In this document: positions 46,726 through 55,875 of the stretch, piece by piece
Layout: every line of letters begins with the position of its first letter
Position numbering within the stretch: position 1 is the stretch's first letter
Assembly (NCBI RefSeq): GCF_000248055.1
Contig: NZ_BAFC01000034.1
Span: forward strand, 37,548 to 101,547
Direction of reading: 5' to 3'
Origin: Gordonia sputi NBRC 100414
GTDB taxonomy: Bacteria > Actinomycetota > Actinomycetes > Mycobacteriales > Mycobacteriaceae
DNA length: 64,000 nt
Position numbers and translations under genes: made by a program
The notes under the pieces: generated by a model
Database searches by the model: none
Seen by the model: the letters and a program-made list of their open reading frames with translations, nothing else
What the model was told of the DNA's origin: nothing

Positions 46726-46792
46726 TCAGTCGCGGCACCGCCGCTGTGATCAGTCGCGGCACCGCCGCGGTGATCAGTCGCGGCACCGCCGC
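46721..46792. repeat. Three tandem 24-bp units
   Basis: The unit TGTGATCAGTCGCGGCACCG followed by CCGC repeats at 46721, 46745 and 46769 with at most one or two changes. It begins at the stop codon of the cysteine hydrolase and lies between that gene and the converging MHS transporter. Confidence 0.9.
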
Positions 46793-46811
46793 AGCTATCA
46801 GAAGAAGGCGA

Positions 46812-48194
46812 TCAGAAGAACTGATCGCTGCGGCGGATCAGCGAGGTGGCGACGACGCTGATCAGTCCGGTCAGCACCAGGTAGCCCGCGGCCAGCCACG
46901 GCGTGCCACCCGCCGCGCCGAGCAGCGCGGTCAGGATGAGCGGCGTGAGACCCGACGCGTAGATGCCGGAGAACTGATACACCACCGACAGCCCGGTGTA
47001 GCGGACCGGCGTCGGATACAGGCTCGCGAACAGCGTGCCCTGCGCGCCATAGAACAGGGCGTGCACGACGCCGAACACCGCCACGAGTCCCACGGTGAAC
47101 CAGATGAGGTCGGCGGTGCCGAAGAGCGCGAACACCGGGTACACCGCGAGCGAGTAGGCGATCATGCCCGCCAGGTACACGCGCTTGGGACCGAACCGGT
47201 CGGTCAGTACACCCGATACCGGTAGCAGCACGGCCATCACCAGAGAGGCGATTGTCACCGAGATCAGCACCGAGACCTTGGGCAGATCGAGTTGTGTTGT
47301 CGCATAGGCGATCGCGAACACACCCCAGGTGTTGAATGCCGACCCCTCACCCCAGCGAGCGAGCAGCCCGAGCACGGTGTTGCGCGTATACGGTCGGCGC
47401 ACCACCTCCTTGAGTGGCGCGGACGACTTCTGGGAGAGTTCGTCGACCTCCCGGAAGGCGGGCGTCTCGTCGACCTTCAGGCGCACCACGAACCCGATGA
47501 CCACCAACACGATGCTGCCGAGGAAGGCGATGCGCCATCCATAGGCGAGGAACGCGTCGTCGTCGAAAACCACCTGCAACAGCGCGAACATCGCCGTGCC
47601 CAGTGCGAGGCCGAGCGCCAGACCGATCTGCGGAATCGAACCGAAGAAGCCTCGACGCCCCCGCGGACTGTGCTCGACGGCGAGCAGCACCGCACCCGCC
47701 CACTCCCCGCCGAGCGCGAACCCCTGTACGACGCGGAGCACCAGGAGCAGGATCGGCGCGACGATCCCGACCTGCGCGGCCGTGGGCAGCACGCCCATCA
47801 GTGCGGTCGCGAGGCCCATCATCACCATCGTCAACGCCAGCGTCTTCTTCCGGCCGATCCGGTCACCGATGTGACCGAACACGACGCCGCCGATCGGACG
47901 CACCACGAACCCCACGGCGAAGGTCGCGAACGTGAGCAGAGTGCCGACGAATCCGCTCTGGTGCGGGAAGAACACCGTGTTGAAGACCAGACTCGCCGCG
48001 GTCGCGTACAGAAAGAAGTCGTACCACTCGACGGTCGTCCCGAGCAGACTCGCCACCGCGACAGTGCGCAGCCGCCGACGCCGCTCGCCATCGGTCTCGT
48101 CTGTCCGCGGCTCTGCGCTCGCAGCGTTCGGCGTGCTCGCGGCGTTCGCCGATCCGGCGAGCGGATCAGATGAGGTCGTGGGAGTCGCAGTCAC
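46812..48194 (-). CDS. MFS metabolite:H+ symporter (MHS family)
   Basis: 460 residues with 12 helices. The family opening TTVEWYDFFLYATAASLVF (about residues 53-71) and the loop GHIGDRIGRKKTLALTMVMM (motif A) place it with the MHS group that imports shikimate, alpha-ketoglutarate or other carboxylates. No clue to the substrate is seen nearby. The start is GTG 48194. Confidence 0.88.
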   Translation of the reverse strand: MTATPTTSSDPLAGSANAASTPNAASAEPRTDETDGERRRRLRTVAVASLLGTTVEWYDFFLYATAASLVFNTVFFPHQSGFVGTLLTFATFAVGFVVRPIGGVVFGHIGDRIGRKKTLALTMVMMGLATALMGVLPTAAQVGIVAPILLLVLRVVQGFALGGEWAGAVLLAVEHSPRGRRGFFGSIPQIGLALGLALGTAMFALLQVVFDDDAFLAYGWRIAFLGSIVLVVIGFVVRLKVDETPAFREVDELSQKSSAPLKEVVRRPYTRNTVLGLLARWGEGSAFNTWGVFAIAYATTQLDLPKVSVLISVTIASLVMAVLLPVSGVLTDRFGPKRVYLAGMIAYSLAVYPVFALFGTADLIWFTVGLVAVFGVVHALFYGAQGTLFASLYPTPVRYTGLSVVYQFSGIYASGLTPLILTALLGAAGGTPWLAAGYLVLTGLISVVATSLIRRSDQFF

Positions 48195-48279
48195 GGTTGT
48201 TCGACGCTACGCACCACCACGCCGATGAGCCCAGACCAAGAATCACGATGATCTCAACTGGGCATGATCCCCCCGGCCG

Positions 48280-49305
48280 TCACCGTGCGACGCACACCAC
48301 GGGGACATCGGCGCCGAGGCCGCGCAGCGTCAGCGACTGTGCTCGCGGCGAGTAGGTGAAGTCGGTGTGCTCGGTATGGTCGCCTGCGCAGCCGTTCTGG
48401 ATCACGGTGTTCTCGACGCGGGCACCGGGACCAGCCGTCAGAAATGTCGCCGTGTACGGCGTGGAGACCTCGTCGTAGATCGTGGTGAGCACCGTGTAGC
48501 CGATTCCCGGCAGAGTGTCACCGCCGCGGTTGAGTCGAGTGATGAACGCCGACCCCACCTGCTGATCCGCACCGGCGGGGCCCGACGCTGCGCCGACCTC
48601 GGAGCTTACGTCGATGCCCACTGCCTGTAGATCGTTCTCGAGACCGACCAATCCGTTCATCGTCGTACCATGATTCGTCGCGACCATCGTCACCACGTGA
48701 GACACCTTGTTGCGCTGAGGATTCGACACATCCGCACCACCGTGGAACTTCAGGTAGCCGCGCGCGATGACACCGCCCTGAGAGTGTCCGACGAGATCGA
48801 CCTGGCGCGCACCGGTCGCCCGCAGCACCCGATCAACGAACGCACCAAGCTGTGCCGACGACTCGTCGACGTGGCCCGCGCCGTACTCGCCGCCGTGCTG
48901 CCGTGCGGGTATTCCGCCACCATCGCTTGCCGACAGGATTCCGAGGTTCGGTGCGAAGACGCAGAATCCGTGCCTCGCAAGCACCGGCGCAAAACCTGCC
49001 CAGGTCTGATACGCCGATTCCCAGGTCCCATGCACCAGAACGACGGGACGCGGATGGGCAGCAGATGGTCGACAGGCCCAGTTGTTCGCGCCCGGTGGAT
49101 TCGCTTCGGGATTCGAGAATCGTGCCGCCGCACGGAAGTTGGACTGTACGGGACCGCTATCCACGGGGTCTGCACCGACGCTTGTCGCCGCATCCGCCGT
49201 CGGCGCGAGAAGCGCTGCGGCCAGGAGCGCCGCAGACACTGCCGTGACGACCGTCGACCCGATGCGACGTGAACGAATCAGACGACTACGAAGTCTGTTG
49301 CGCAC
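48280..49305 (-). CDS. Secreted triacylglycerol lipase/esterase
   Basis: 341 residues. A basic N-terminus and the hydrophobic VTAVSAALLAAALLAPTADA form a signal peptide ending near residue 40. The alpha/beta hydrolase has VVLVHGTWESAYQTW (oxyanion region), the nucleophile elbow VDLVGHSQGGVIARGY (Ser about residue 181) and a catalytic His candidate in GDHTEHTDFTY. Cys pairs fit an exported enzyme. GTG 49305 has GGGAG 5 nt upstream, which decides against the longer frame. Confidence 0.87.
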   Translation of the reverse strand: MRNRLRSRLIRSRRIGSTVVTAVSAALLAAALLAPTADAATSVGADPVDSGPVQSNFRAAARFSNPEANPPGANNWACRPSAAHPRPVVLVHGTWESAYQTWAGFAPVLARHGFCVFAPNLGILSASDGGGIPARQHGGEYGAGHVDESSAQLGAFVDRVLRATGARQVDLVGHSQGGVIARGYLKFHGGADVSNPQRNKVSHVVTMVATNHGTTMNGLVGLENDLQAVGIDVSSEVGAASGPAGADQQVGSAFITRLNRGGDTLPGIGYTVLTTIYDEVSTPYTATFLTAGPGARVENTVIQNGCAGDHTEHTDFTYSPRAQSLTLRGLGADVPVVCVAR

Positions 49306-49484
49306 TGCTTCTCCCGTGAATTGACTCAATTTGATCTGAAATTCGAGATTGAGCATAAGGGTCAAGGGTGGGCGCAGGACCGGTCATGTGGTCGGTCAGA
49401 AGTTGGATAACCGAGTGTGTCGACGCTCGCATCGCGGGTTCGAGGTGGTCGGCGCTAATGCGGGCGTTCCGCGCGTTGCGGTCG

Positions 49485-50876
49485 CTACCCGAAGAGAACT
49501 CCCGGGTTGAGAAGCCCCGACGGATCGAGCGCAGCCTTGATCGCCCTCATCGTGTCGAGGTCGACTGCCGATCGGCCGAGTCCGGTCCAGGCGACTTTCG
49601 CGCGGCCGATTCCGTGTTCCGCGCTGATGCTGCCGCCGTGGGCGGAGACAATTCGAAACACCTTGTCACTCAACGACTCCACCGATTCCTCAGCGACGTC
49701 GAGCAGGTTCACGTGGATGTTCCCGTCGCCCACGTGCCCGAAAAGTATTGGCCAACAATCGTCATCAGCGATGGCGGCGAGCTCATCGAAGGCCACCGGC
49801 AATTCCCGCAGCGGAACCGAGACGTCGAGCTTGACCACCGGCGTCGTCGTCGACCGCGCAATGGATTCGGTATGACTCTCACGCACGAGCCACAGATCGC
49901 GCGCAGGCCCCGGTTCCACGACCGCGTCGACGACGCCCGCCGGATCGTCGAGCACCTGCAGCACAACGTCTTCCGCGTCGTGCGGACCCGAGACCTCCAG
50001 GAGGACATAGAACTGCGCAGGGTTCGACACGGGCCGTCGGACTCCGTGCTCGTGCACCAGGTCGACACCCGCCTGGGTCATGATTTCCGCGGCCTCTGTG
50101 GTCAGGCCGGCATCGGAGACGGCGTCGATCAGCGCGAGTGCAACCGATACGTCGTCGATGGCGGCGACGAATACGACGGTCGCTCCGGTCGTCGGAACCA
50201 GGCGGACGAGCACGCGCGTGATGACGGCCAGGGTTCCCTCGCTCCCCGCGAGCAGGCCCGGAATGTCGTATCCCACATTGTCTTTCACGAGACTGCGCCA
50301 GCGGCGCAGGATCTGTCCATCTGCGCGCACGGCCTCGATCCCGAGTAGCTGACTGCGGGTGTTGCCATGCCGGATCATTCGGGTGCCGCCCGCATTGGTC
50401 GCCACCATTCCGCCGAGCGTTGCCGACTCGCGCGACGCGAGGTCGACGCCGAACCGGAGACCCACACTCGACGCCCGCGCATCGAGTGCCGCAAGCGTCA
50501 CCCCTGCCTGCACGCCGACGCTGCGACCGACCGTGTCGATCTCGTCGATGTCGGTCATACGTGCGGTCGACAGCACTATCGCCGGAGTCGACGTGTCGGC
50601 GGGAGGGATCGACCCGCCGACAAGCCCGGTATTGCCGCCCTGTGGACAGATCGCGATACCTTCGTCGGCGCACAGCCCGACGACCGCGGCCACCTCCTCG
50701 GTGGTGCGGGGTCTGACAACCGCGACGGCGCTGCCGGTCCAGCGACCGGTCCAGTCGGTGAGGTAACCGGCCATCGCATCGGCGTCGGTGAGGACGTGCG
50801 ACGACCCGACGATGTCGCCGAGTCTGCCGAGGGCGTTGAGTCTGCCACTCACTGGGTCACCGAGGCCGGGGGTCAC
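49485..50876 (-). CDS. FAD-linked oxidase (GlcD / D-2-hydroxyacid dehydrogenase type)
   Basis: 463 residues. The FAD-binding PCMH domain has ICPQGGNTGLVGGSIPP (about residues 75-91) and the second ADP loop ATLGGMVATNAGGTRMIRHG. The C-terminal FAD-oxidase domain ends in FGHVGDGNIHVNLLD and SAEHGIGRAK, the metal/substrate motifs of lactate, glycolate or 2-hydroxyglutarate dehydrogenases. CATAAT lies exactly 6 nt before the GTG at 50876, supporting this start over the adjacent GTG at 50879. That promoter overlaps the end of the SDR gene. Confidence 0.9.
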   Translation of the reverse strand: MTPGLGDPVSGRLNALGRLGDIVGSSHVLTDADAMAGYLTDWTGRWTGSAVAVVRPRTTEEVAAVVGLCADEGIAICPQGGNTGLVGGSIPPADTSTPAIVLSTARMTDIDEIDTVGRSVGVQAGVTLAALDARASSVGLRFGVDLASRESATLGGMVATNAGGTRMIRHGNTRSQLLGIEAVRADGQILRRWRSLVKDNVGYDIPGLLAGSEGTLAVITRVLVRLVPTTGATVVFVAAIDDVSVALALIDAVSDAGLTTEAAEIMTQAGVDLVHEHGVRRPVSNPAQFYVLLEVSGPHDAEDVVLQVLDDPAGVVDAVVEPGPARDLWLVRESHTESIARSTTTPVVKLDVSVPLRELPVAFDELAAIADDDCWPILFGHVGDGNIHVNLLDVAEESVESLSDKVFRIVSAHGGSISAEHGIGRAKVAWTGLGRSAVDLDTMRAIKAALDPSGLLNPGVLFG

Positions 50877-50883
50877 CACTCGA

Positions 50884-51540
50884 TTATGCGGGCTTGATGG
50901 CCTCCGCGATCGGCGTGGAGCCGTCGTTGAACTCGATGAACGTGCCGATGGTCGACGGCTCGACGATCACGGCCGCCGCGACCTGCGCGACGTTGTCGCG
51001 GCTGGTGTGCCCCTTCGTCCAGTCTCCCTTGTGCGTGACGTCGATGCGGCCGGTGCCCGGGTCGTCCGTGAGTCCACTCGGTCCGAGAATCGTCCACTCC
51101 AGGTCGGTCTTCTTCAGATACTCGTCGGCCTCGGCCTTCGATTCCGCGTACGCGTAGAACGAATCACCTTCCGGCACACCGTGATCGGGTCCGGCGCCGA
51201 AGTACGAAACCATGATGTATCGGTCGACGCCTGCCGCTTTCGCCGCATCCATCGACCGGATGGCCGCATCGCGGTCGACGGCGTAGGTGCGTTCTGGACT
51301 TCCACCACCAGCACCTGCCGACCACACCACGACGTCCTGTCCCGCCAGGACCGAGGCGAGGCCGGCTGTGTCGAGCTTCTCCACATCTGCGAGCAGCGGC
51401 TCCGCGCCGGTCGCCGAGACGTCGTCGGACTGGGCGTCGTTACGAATGACGGAGGTGACCTTGTCTCCCCTGTCGCTCAAGATCTTGGCCAGTCGCAGTG
51501 CGATCTTGCCGTGTCCGCCGATGATGATCACCTGGGTCAT
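50884..51540 (-). CDS. NAD(P)-binding SDR-type oxidoreductase
   Basis: 218 residues, atypical extended SDR of the NmrA/YwnB type. It has MTQVIIIGGHGKIALRLAKI at the N-terminus (GxxGxI), VVWSAGAGGG and YAESKAEADEYL (YxxxK). It may be a redox sensor or quinone/flavin reductase. GAGGA lies 5 nt before the ATG. It is divergent from the marR gene and may share its control region. Confidence 0.83.
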   Translation of the reverse strand: MTQVIIIGGHGKIALRLAKILSDRGDKVTSVIRNDAQSDDVSATGAEPLLADVEKLDTAGLASVLAGQDVVVWSAGAGGGSPERTYAVDRDAAIRSMDAAKAAGVDRYIMVSYFGAGPDHGVPEGDSFYAYAESKAEADEYLKKTDLEWTILGPSGLTDDPGTGRIDVTHKGDWTKGHTSRDNVAQVAAAVIVEPSTIGTFIEFNDGSTPIAEAIKPA

Positions 51541-51660
51541 GAGAGTCCTCGATTCGTCGGTGAATGGGTCGCCACATCCAACGTACCGACGCTGACGGCT
51601 CATCCCTCCCGAAGAACAGACGCCCTCGGGCGAACACCCTTCGCCGAGTTTACGATTCGA

Positions 51661-51685
51661 TTACTTAGCAACAAGCAACTATATT
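51661..51685. promoter_or_regulatory. Putative MarR operator with promoter
   Basis: TTACTT-AGCAAC-AAGCAA (51661-51678) is an imperfect inverted repeat (5 of 6 bases match), and TATATT (51680-51685) is a good plus-strand -10. It lies in the divergent region between the SDR gene (start 51540) and marR (51795). Confidence 0.45.
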
Positions 51686-51794
51686 GATGGTGTCTGGGTC
51701 CCTTGACCGACTTCTCGTCATCAGGGCATTCGTAGCCCGGAAAACAACACAGTTATCGACAAGTTCGACCAATCGAGCACGACCAATAGAGAAG

Positions 51795-52271
51795 GTGATC
51801 ACCCTGTCCGACTCCACTTCGCTCGTCTCCACGTCGCTCGACGGGACAGGCACCAACGACGTCGCGGTGCTGCACCATCATCTGGTTCGCGTCACCCGCG
51901 CACTTCGCACCAGTGGAACCGGCAACCTCAGCGTCGGAACAGCATCGGCGCTGTGGACGATCAACGCGCACGGCCCGCTGCGCATGTCGGCACTTGCCGA
52001 GCGCGAGTCGGTGGCGTTGCCGACGATCTCACGCCTCGTCGCGAGCCTCGAGCAACTCGGGTACGTGACCAGGACACCCGATCCCGAGGACGGTCGCGCG
52101 CGCCTCCTGGTGGCAACCCCCGAAGGGGCGGATGTGATCACGCACGCACGTACCAAAAAAGCCCAGTTACTCGGAGCCGCGATGGAGCGGCTCGATTCAC
52201 AGCAGCGAGAGCGCGTCCATGCGGCCATCGAAGACCTCGCCGACGCGCTGGCAGAGGAGATCTCGACCTGA
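51795..52271 (+). CDS. MarR-family regulator
   Basis: 158 residues. A winged HTH: MSALAERESVALPTISRLVA (recognition helix), then SLEQLGYVTRTPDPEDGRAR (wing with the conserved D-x-R-x-R-like pattern). It most likely represses the DHA2 transporter 97 bp downstream and possibly the divergent SDR gene. The start is GTG 51795 (VITLSDSTSLV); a purine-rich GAGAAG abuts it, so spacing is poor and the in-frame start at 51684 cannot be excluded. Confidence 0.8.
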   Translation: MITLSDSTSLVSTSLDGTGTNDVAVLHHHLVRVTRALRTSGTGNLSVGTASALWTINAHGPLRMSALAERESVALPTISRLVASLEQLGYVTRTPDPEDGRARLLVATPEGADVITHARTKKAQLLGAAMERLDSQQRERVHAAIEDLADALAEEIST

Positions 52272-52368
52272 CGGGATCACCTGCTCCGCGGAGTGCCCCC
52301 ACCATCTCCACCACCAGACACCTCCACTGACGACTTTCTTTATTCACTGACTTTGCAAAAGGATTCAC

Positions 52369-54204
52369 ATGACCACTGCGGTTAACGGCGCCGGGTCCAC
52401 CCAACCGGCACAGGCTCCCGCTCACGATCCCCACTACAAGTGGATCGCGCTGTCGAACACGACGCTCGGCATGCTCATCGCGACGATCAACTCGTCGATC
52501 GTGCTCATCGCACTCCCTGACATCTTCAAGGGCATCAACCTCAATCCGCTTCTCCCCGAGAACACCAGCTACCTGCTGTGGATGATGATGGGATTCCTCG
52601 TCGTCACCGCAGTGCTGGTGGTGAGCTTCGGCCGGCTCGGCGACATGTTCGGCCGTGCGCGGATGTACAACATGGGCTTCGCCATCTTCACCGTCTCGTC
52701 GATCCTGTTGGCGATCACCTGGTTCGACGGCAGCGAGGCAGCTATCTGGCTGATCTTCTGGCGCATCATCCAGGGCGTCGGAGGAGCATTCCTGATGGCC
52801 AACTCGTCGGCCATCCTCACCGACGCCTTCCCGCCGAACCAGCGTGGTCTGGCAATGGGCATCAACGGTGTCGCCGCTATCGCCGGCTCGTTCCTCGGCC
52901 TGCTCGTCGGTGGTCTGCTCGCGCCGATCCAGTGGCATTACATCTTCCTGGTCTCAGTGCCCTTCGGCGTCGTCGGAACCATCTGGGCGTACCTGAAGCT
53001 GCGCGACACGGGTGTCCGCAAGCACTCGAAGATGGACTGGTGGGGCAACGTGACCTTCGCCGTCGGTCTGGTCGCGATCCTCATCGCCATCACCTACGGC
53101 ATCCAGCCCTACAACGGCTCGAACATGGGATGGGGCAACCCCTGGGTGCTCACCGGACTCATCGGCGGCGCGCTCGTCCTGGCGATCTTCGTGCTGATCG
53201 AGACCAAGGTCGCGAGCCCGCTCTTTGAACACTCGCTGTTCAAGAACCGCTCCTTCGCGTTCGGCAACCTCGCCAATCTGATGGCGTCGATTGGTCGTGG
53301 TGGTCTGCAGTTCCTGCTCATCATCTGGCTGCAGGGAATCTGGCTACCGCAGCACGGCTACGACTACAGCCGCACCCCGCTGTGGGCGGGTATCTACATG
53401 GTTCCGATGACCATCGGCTTCCTCCTCAGCGCACCGGTTTCGGGCGCGCTCAGCGACAAGCTGGGTACCAAGTGGTTCACCACGCTCGGAATGCTCATCA
53501 CCGCAGGCACCTTCGCGGCACTGATCGCGATCCCGGTCGACTTCGACTACTGGGTGTTCGCGTTGATTCTGCTGATCAACGGCGTCGGCATGGGCTTGTT
53601 CGCCTCGCCGAACCGAGCGGAGGTCATGAACAGTCTTCCGATCACGTCTCGTGGTTCCGGCGCGGGCATGATGACGACGTTCCAGAATGCCGCGATGGTG
53701 TTGTCGATCGGCCTGTTCTTCTCGCTGATGATCGCGGGTCTGAGCCAGCACCTGCCGACGGCCATGTACAGCGGACTCACGTCCAACGGCATGCCTTCGG
53801 AGGCTGCCAACGGGATCGCGCACCTGCCGACGGTCGGCATCCTGTTCGCGGCATTCCTCGGCTACAACCCGATCAAGGAGGTGGGCGGAAAGGCATTGGA
53901 GGGCTTGCCGCAGGCCAGCGCCGATCACCTCACCGGGCTCAACTTCTTCCCGCACCTGATCAGCGATCCGTTCTCCGACGGCCTCACCGCCGCGTTCACC
54001 TTCGCCATGATCTGCTGCGTGATCGGCGCGATCGCATCGCTGTTCACCGGCAGCAAGAAGATGAAGGTCGAGACGGTCGACGGTGCCGCCGCAGAGTCGC
54101 ATCTGCCTGCCGAATCACTCGGTGAAGAACTCGCCGCCGTCGCCGCCGACGCGAGCGAGATGCCCGGCGAGCTGGTGACTCCCGACTCGTCGCGCCGTTC
54201 CTGA
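52369..54204 (+). CDS. MFS multidrug transporter, DHA2 family (14 TM)
   Basis: 611 residues. 14 helices are expected; signatures are MLIATINSSIVLIALPDIF (motif D1 region), FGRLGDMFGRARMYNMGF (motif A) and RIIQGVGGAFLMANSSAI (motif B). A polar C-terminal tail of ~45 residues follows. DHA2 (EmrB/QacA) pumps export drugs and lipophilic compounds by proton antiport. AAAGG lies 6 nt before the ATG. Control by the adjacent MarR is likely. Confidence 0.92.
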   Translation: MTTAVNGAGSTQPAQAPAHDPHYKWIALSNTTLGMLIATINSSIVLIALPDIFKGINLNPLLPENTSYLLWMMMGFLVVTAVLVVSFGRLGDMFGRARMYNMGFAIFTVSSILLAITWFDGSEAAIWLIFWRIIQGVGGAFLMANSSAILTDAFPPNQRGLAMGINGVAAIAGSFLGLLVGGLLAPIQWHYIFLVSVPFGVVGTIWAYLKLRDTGVRKHSKMDWWGNVTFAVGLVAILIAITYGIQPYNGSNMGWGNPWVLTGLIGGALVLAIFVLIETKVASPLFEHSLFKNRSFAFGNLANLMASIGRGGLQFLLIIWLQGIWLPQHGYDYSRTPLWAGIYMVPMTIGFLLSAPVSGALSDKLGTKWFTTLGMLITAGTFAALIAIPVDFDYWVFALILLINGVGMGLFASPNRAEVMNSLPITSRGSGAGMMTTFQNAAMVLSIGLFFSLMIAGLSQHLPTAMYSGLTSNGMPSEAANGIAHLPTVGILFAAFLGYNPIKEVGGKALEGLPQASADHLTGLNFFPHLISDPFSDGLTAAFTFAMICCVIGAIASLFTGSKKMKVETVDGAAAESHLPAESLGEELAAVAADASEMPGELVTPDSSRRS

Positions 54205-54215
54205 CGGCGCCGCCG

Positions 54216-54330
54216 CTGGTCCGCTGGTCGAGCTTGTCGAGACCACCGCTGGTCGAGCCACATCCGGAGGGATCGAGCTCACGCCCGCTGGTCGAGCCCG
54301 ATCCGCTGGTCGAGCTTGTCGAGACCACGC
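54216..54330. repeat. Cluster of CGCTGGTCGAGCTTGTCGAG-type repeats
   Basis: Several full or partial copies of CGCTGGTCGAGCTTGTCGAG with GACCAC following (near 54228 and 54307, partial copies near 54253 and 54288, a further one near 54444). They are dispersed intergenic repeats of the kind seen in Gordonia and relatives. They fill the gap after the DHA2 gene. Confidence 0.75.
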
Positions 54331-54343
54331 CCCTGGCTCGGTA

Positions 54344-54406
54344 GATGTGTGTCGTTTGTGAGGATGTGGGTGCTGCAGCACCCACATCTTTACGTTCGAC
54401 ACACAT
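54344..54406. repeat. Long palindromic intergenic element, copy 2
   Basis: 63 bp; core perfect palindrome at 54363-54388 (half-site GATGTGGGTGCTG), outer arms ATGTGTGTCG / CGACACACAT exactly complementary. It lies between the converging DHA2 and the 54470-54760 gene. Confidence 0.9.
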
Positions 54407-54469
54407 TTAGGCCGGAGTGGGGGCCGCTCCTCGAGCTTCCCCCGCTGGTCCAGCTTGTCGAGACCACCC

Positions 54470-54760
54470 TCAGTCGTGGAACTCGTTCTTCGGGAGCCGT
54501 TCTCGGGCGTCGGCCGACCAGCGGGCGGCGCGGACACGCAGGTTCCAGCGAGCAGGAGGCACGGTGAACTCCATCCACCGACCGTCACCGAGCCAGAGTG
54601 ACCAGAGATCCTCGTCGGGAAAATCGCCCATCCGCACGTAGACCCGTTCACCCGCAGCTGTCGCGGTCAGCCACCCCTGGTCGGTCGGATCGTCGACGAA
54701 CTCGGCTTCCGCAGCGAGTACCGACTCCAAGTCGACGACGCGATCGGCACGACTCACCAT
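54470..54760 (-). CDS. Small hypothetical protein
   Basis: 96 residues, MVSRADRVVDLESVLAAEAE onward. It has a Trp- and acid-rich beta pattern (VYVRMGDFPDEDLWSLWLGD) with no recognised domain. The start is supported by GGGGGAG 4-5 nt upstream. It is the most downstream of a run of small minus-strand genes of unknown role. Confidence 0.65.
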   Translation of the reverse strand: MVSRADRVVDLESVLAAEAEFVDDPTDQGWLTATAAGERVYVRMGDFPDEDLWSLWLGDGRWMEFTVPPARWNLRVRAARWSADARERLPKNEFHD

Positions 54761-54819
54761 TGCTCTCCCCCTCGTTGGTCCACCCCGGGCGTCACCTCGA
54801 AACCTCAACTACCCCAAGC

Positions 54820-55743
54820 TCAGTCGTCGAGCCCCACGCTGCTGACCGCGGCCACGACCTCACGACACAGCTCGCGCCCTTCGCGCAGCGGCACAATGCC
54901 GGTCGTGTGGACCAGGTACGCGACGTTCCCGCGCGCAAAGACCTCGTATCGCAGTGCGCAGAACCTGCGCTCGCCGAGATCGAGGTACGTCCCCGTCTGC
55001 AGCGACGCACCCTCCGTCCGGAATCCCCGAGCAGTGGTGACGACGTCGTCTTCGTCCCAGCCCGGCAGGGCGCGGGCCTCGACGGGCGCATGGTCGAGAA
55101 GTGCACCGAGGTCGGTGTGATGGTCGACGATGAACCGGGTGAGCACGATCGCGATGGTGCCTTCACAACCGTTTCCCGCGACGAATAGGCGCAGACATCC
55201 CGGCGACTGTGCGGCCTGCCAGGCGTCGTCGAGGTCGATGGTGATCTCGCCGGGCACCGACATCGGATCGGTGACCCGATGCGCGGAGACCGCCATGCGG
55301 GTGAGTCGGTCGAGAATCGGCACCGGGGCATCCACCGCCCGCGCAGCTTCGCTTGATCGTCGACGCCGTGCCGCGCCGGCGCTGCGCGGACTGTGCGCGC
55401 TGTGTCCACCCAGGCGGGTCGACGTGGCTCCGGGCCGATCACGACGATTCATCCGGGTGAAGAACTCGCCCGTTCGCGTATCGATTTCGCCTGTGACGGC
55501 ACCGAAATCGGACTGGTCGGCAAAGCCGGCAGCAATCCCAGTCGAGTCGGCGATCCCCGCCGAGTCGTCTGGGCACTCGGCGGGGTCCGCGGACCCGGTC
55601 GTTTCGGAGTCCTGTGCGGCCCCTGGTGGGTGGATCGGTTCGGCGAGCGTGGTCGACTCGCTCATCACGGCTGGGTCGGGCGCATCCGGGCCGGTCTGCA
55701 CGAGGAGCCGGGTCACCGGTACGGCATCGCTGTCAACGGACAC
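54820..55743 (-). CDS. Hypothetical protein with C-terminal alpha/beta domain
   Basis: 307 residues from GTG 55743, which has TACCAT 6 nt upstream (leaderless). The first ~140 residues are disordered (Ser/Ala/Asp, then Arg-rich). The C-terminal ~150 residues form an alpha/beta domain (EITIDLDDAWQ, CLRLFVAGNGCEGTIAIVLT, YLVHTTGIVPLREG) that recalls LpqN/Mog1-like folds, but I cannot confirm that. There is no signal peptide or membrane helix, so it is probably cytoplasmic. Confidence 0.6.
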   Translation of the reverse strand: MSVDSDAVPVTRLLVQTGPDAPDPAVMSESTTLAEPIHPPGAAQDSETTGSADPAECPDDSAGIADSTGIAAGFADQSDFGAVTGEIDTRTGEFFTRMNRRDRPGATSTRLGGHSAHSPRSAGAARRRRSSEAARAVDAPVPILDRLTRMAVSAHRVTDPMSVPGEITIDLDDAWQAAQSPGCLRLFVAGNGCEGTIAIVLTRFIVDHHTDLGALLDHAPVEARALPGWDEDDVVTTARGFRTEGASLQTGTYLDLGERRFCALRYEVFARGNVAYLVHTTGIVPLREGRELCREVVAAVSSVGLDD

Positions 55744-55875
55744 CGGACAATGGTACGCACGTAACAAACCTGGTGACCATCTCGCGCCGGAGTTGGACGT
55801 CCCACACCTCACCGAATCCGCTGAACTGAATCATGCTGTCGCGCTAGCGAATTCGCTGGTGATCGTTTGCCGTCC

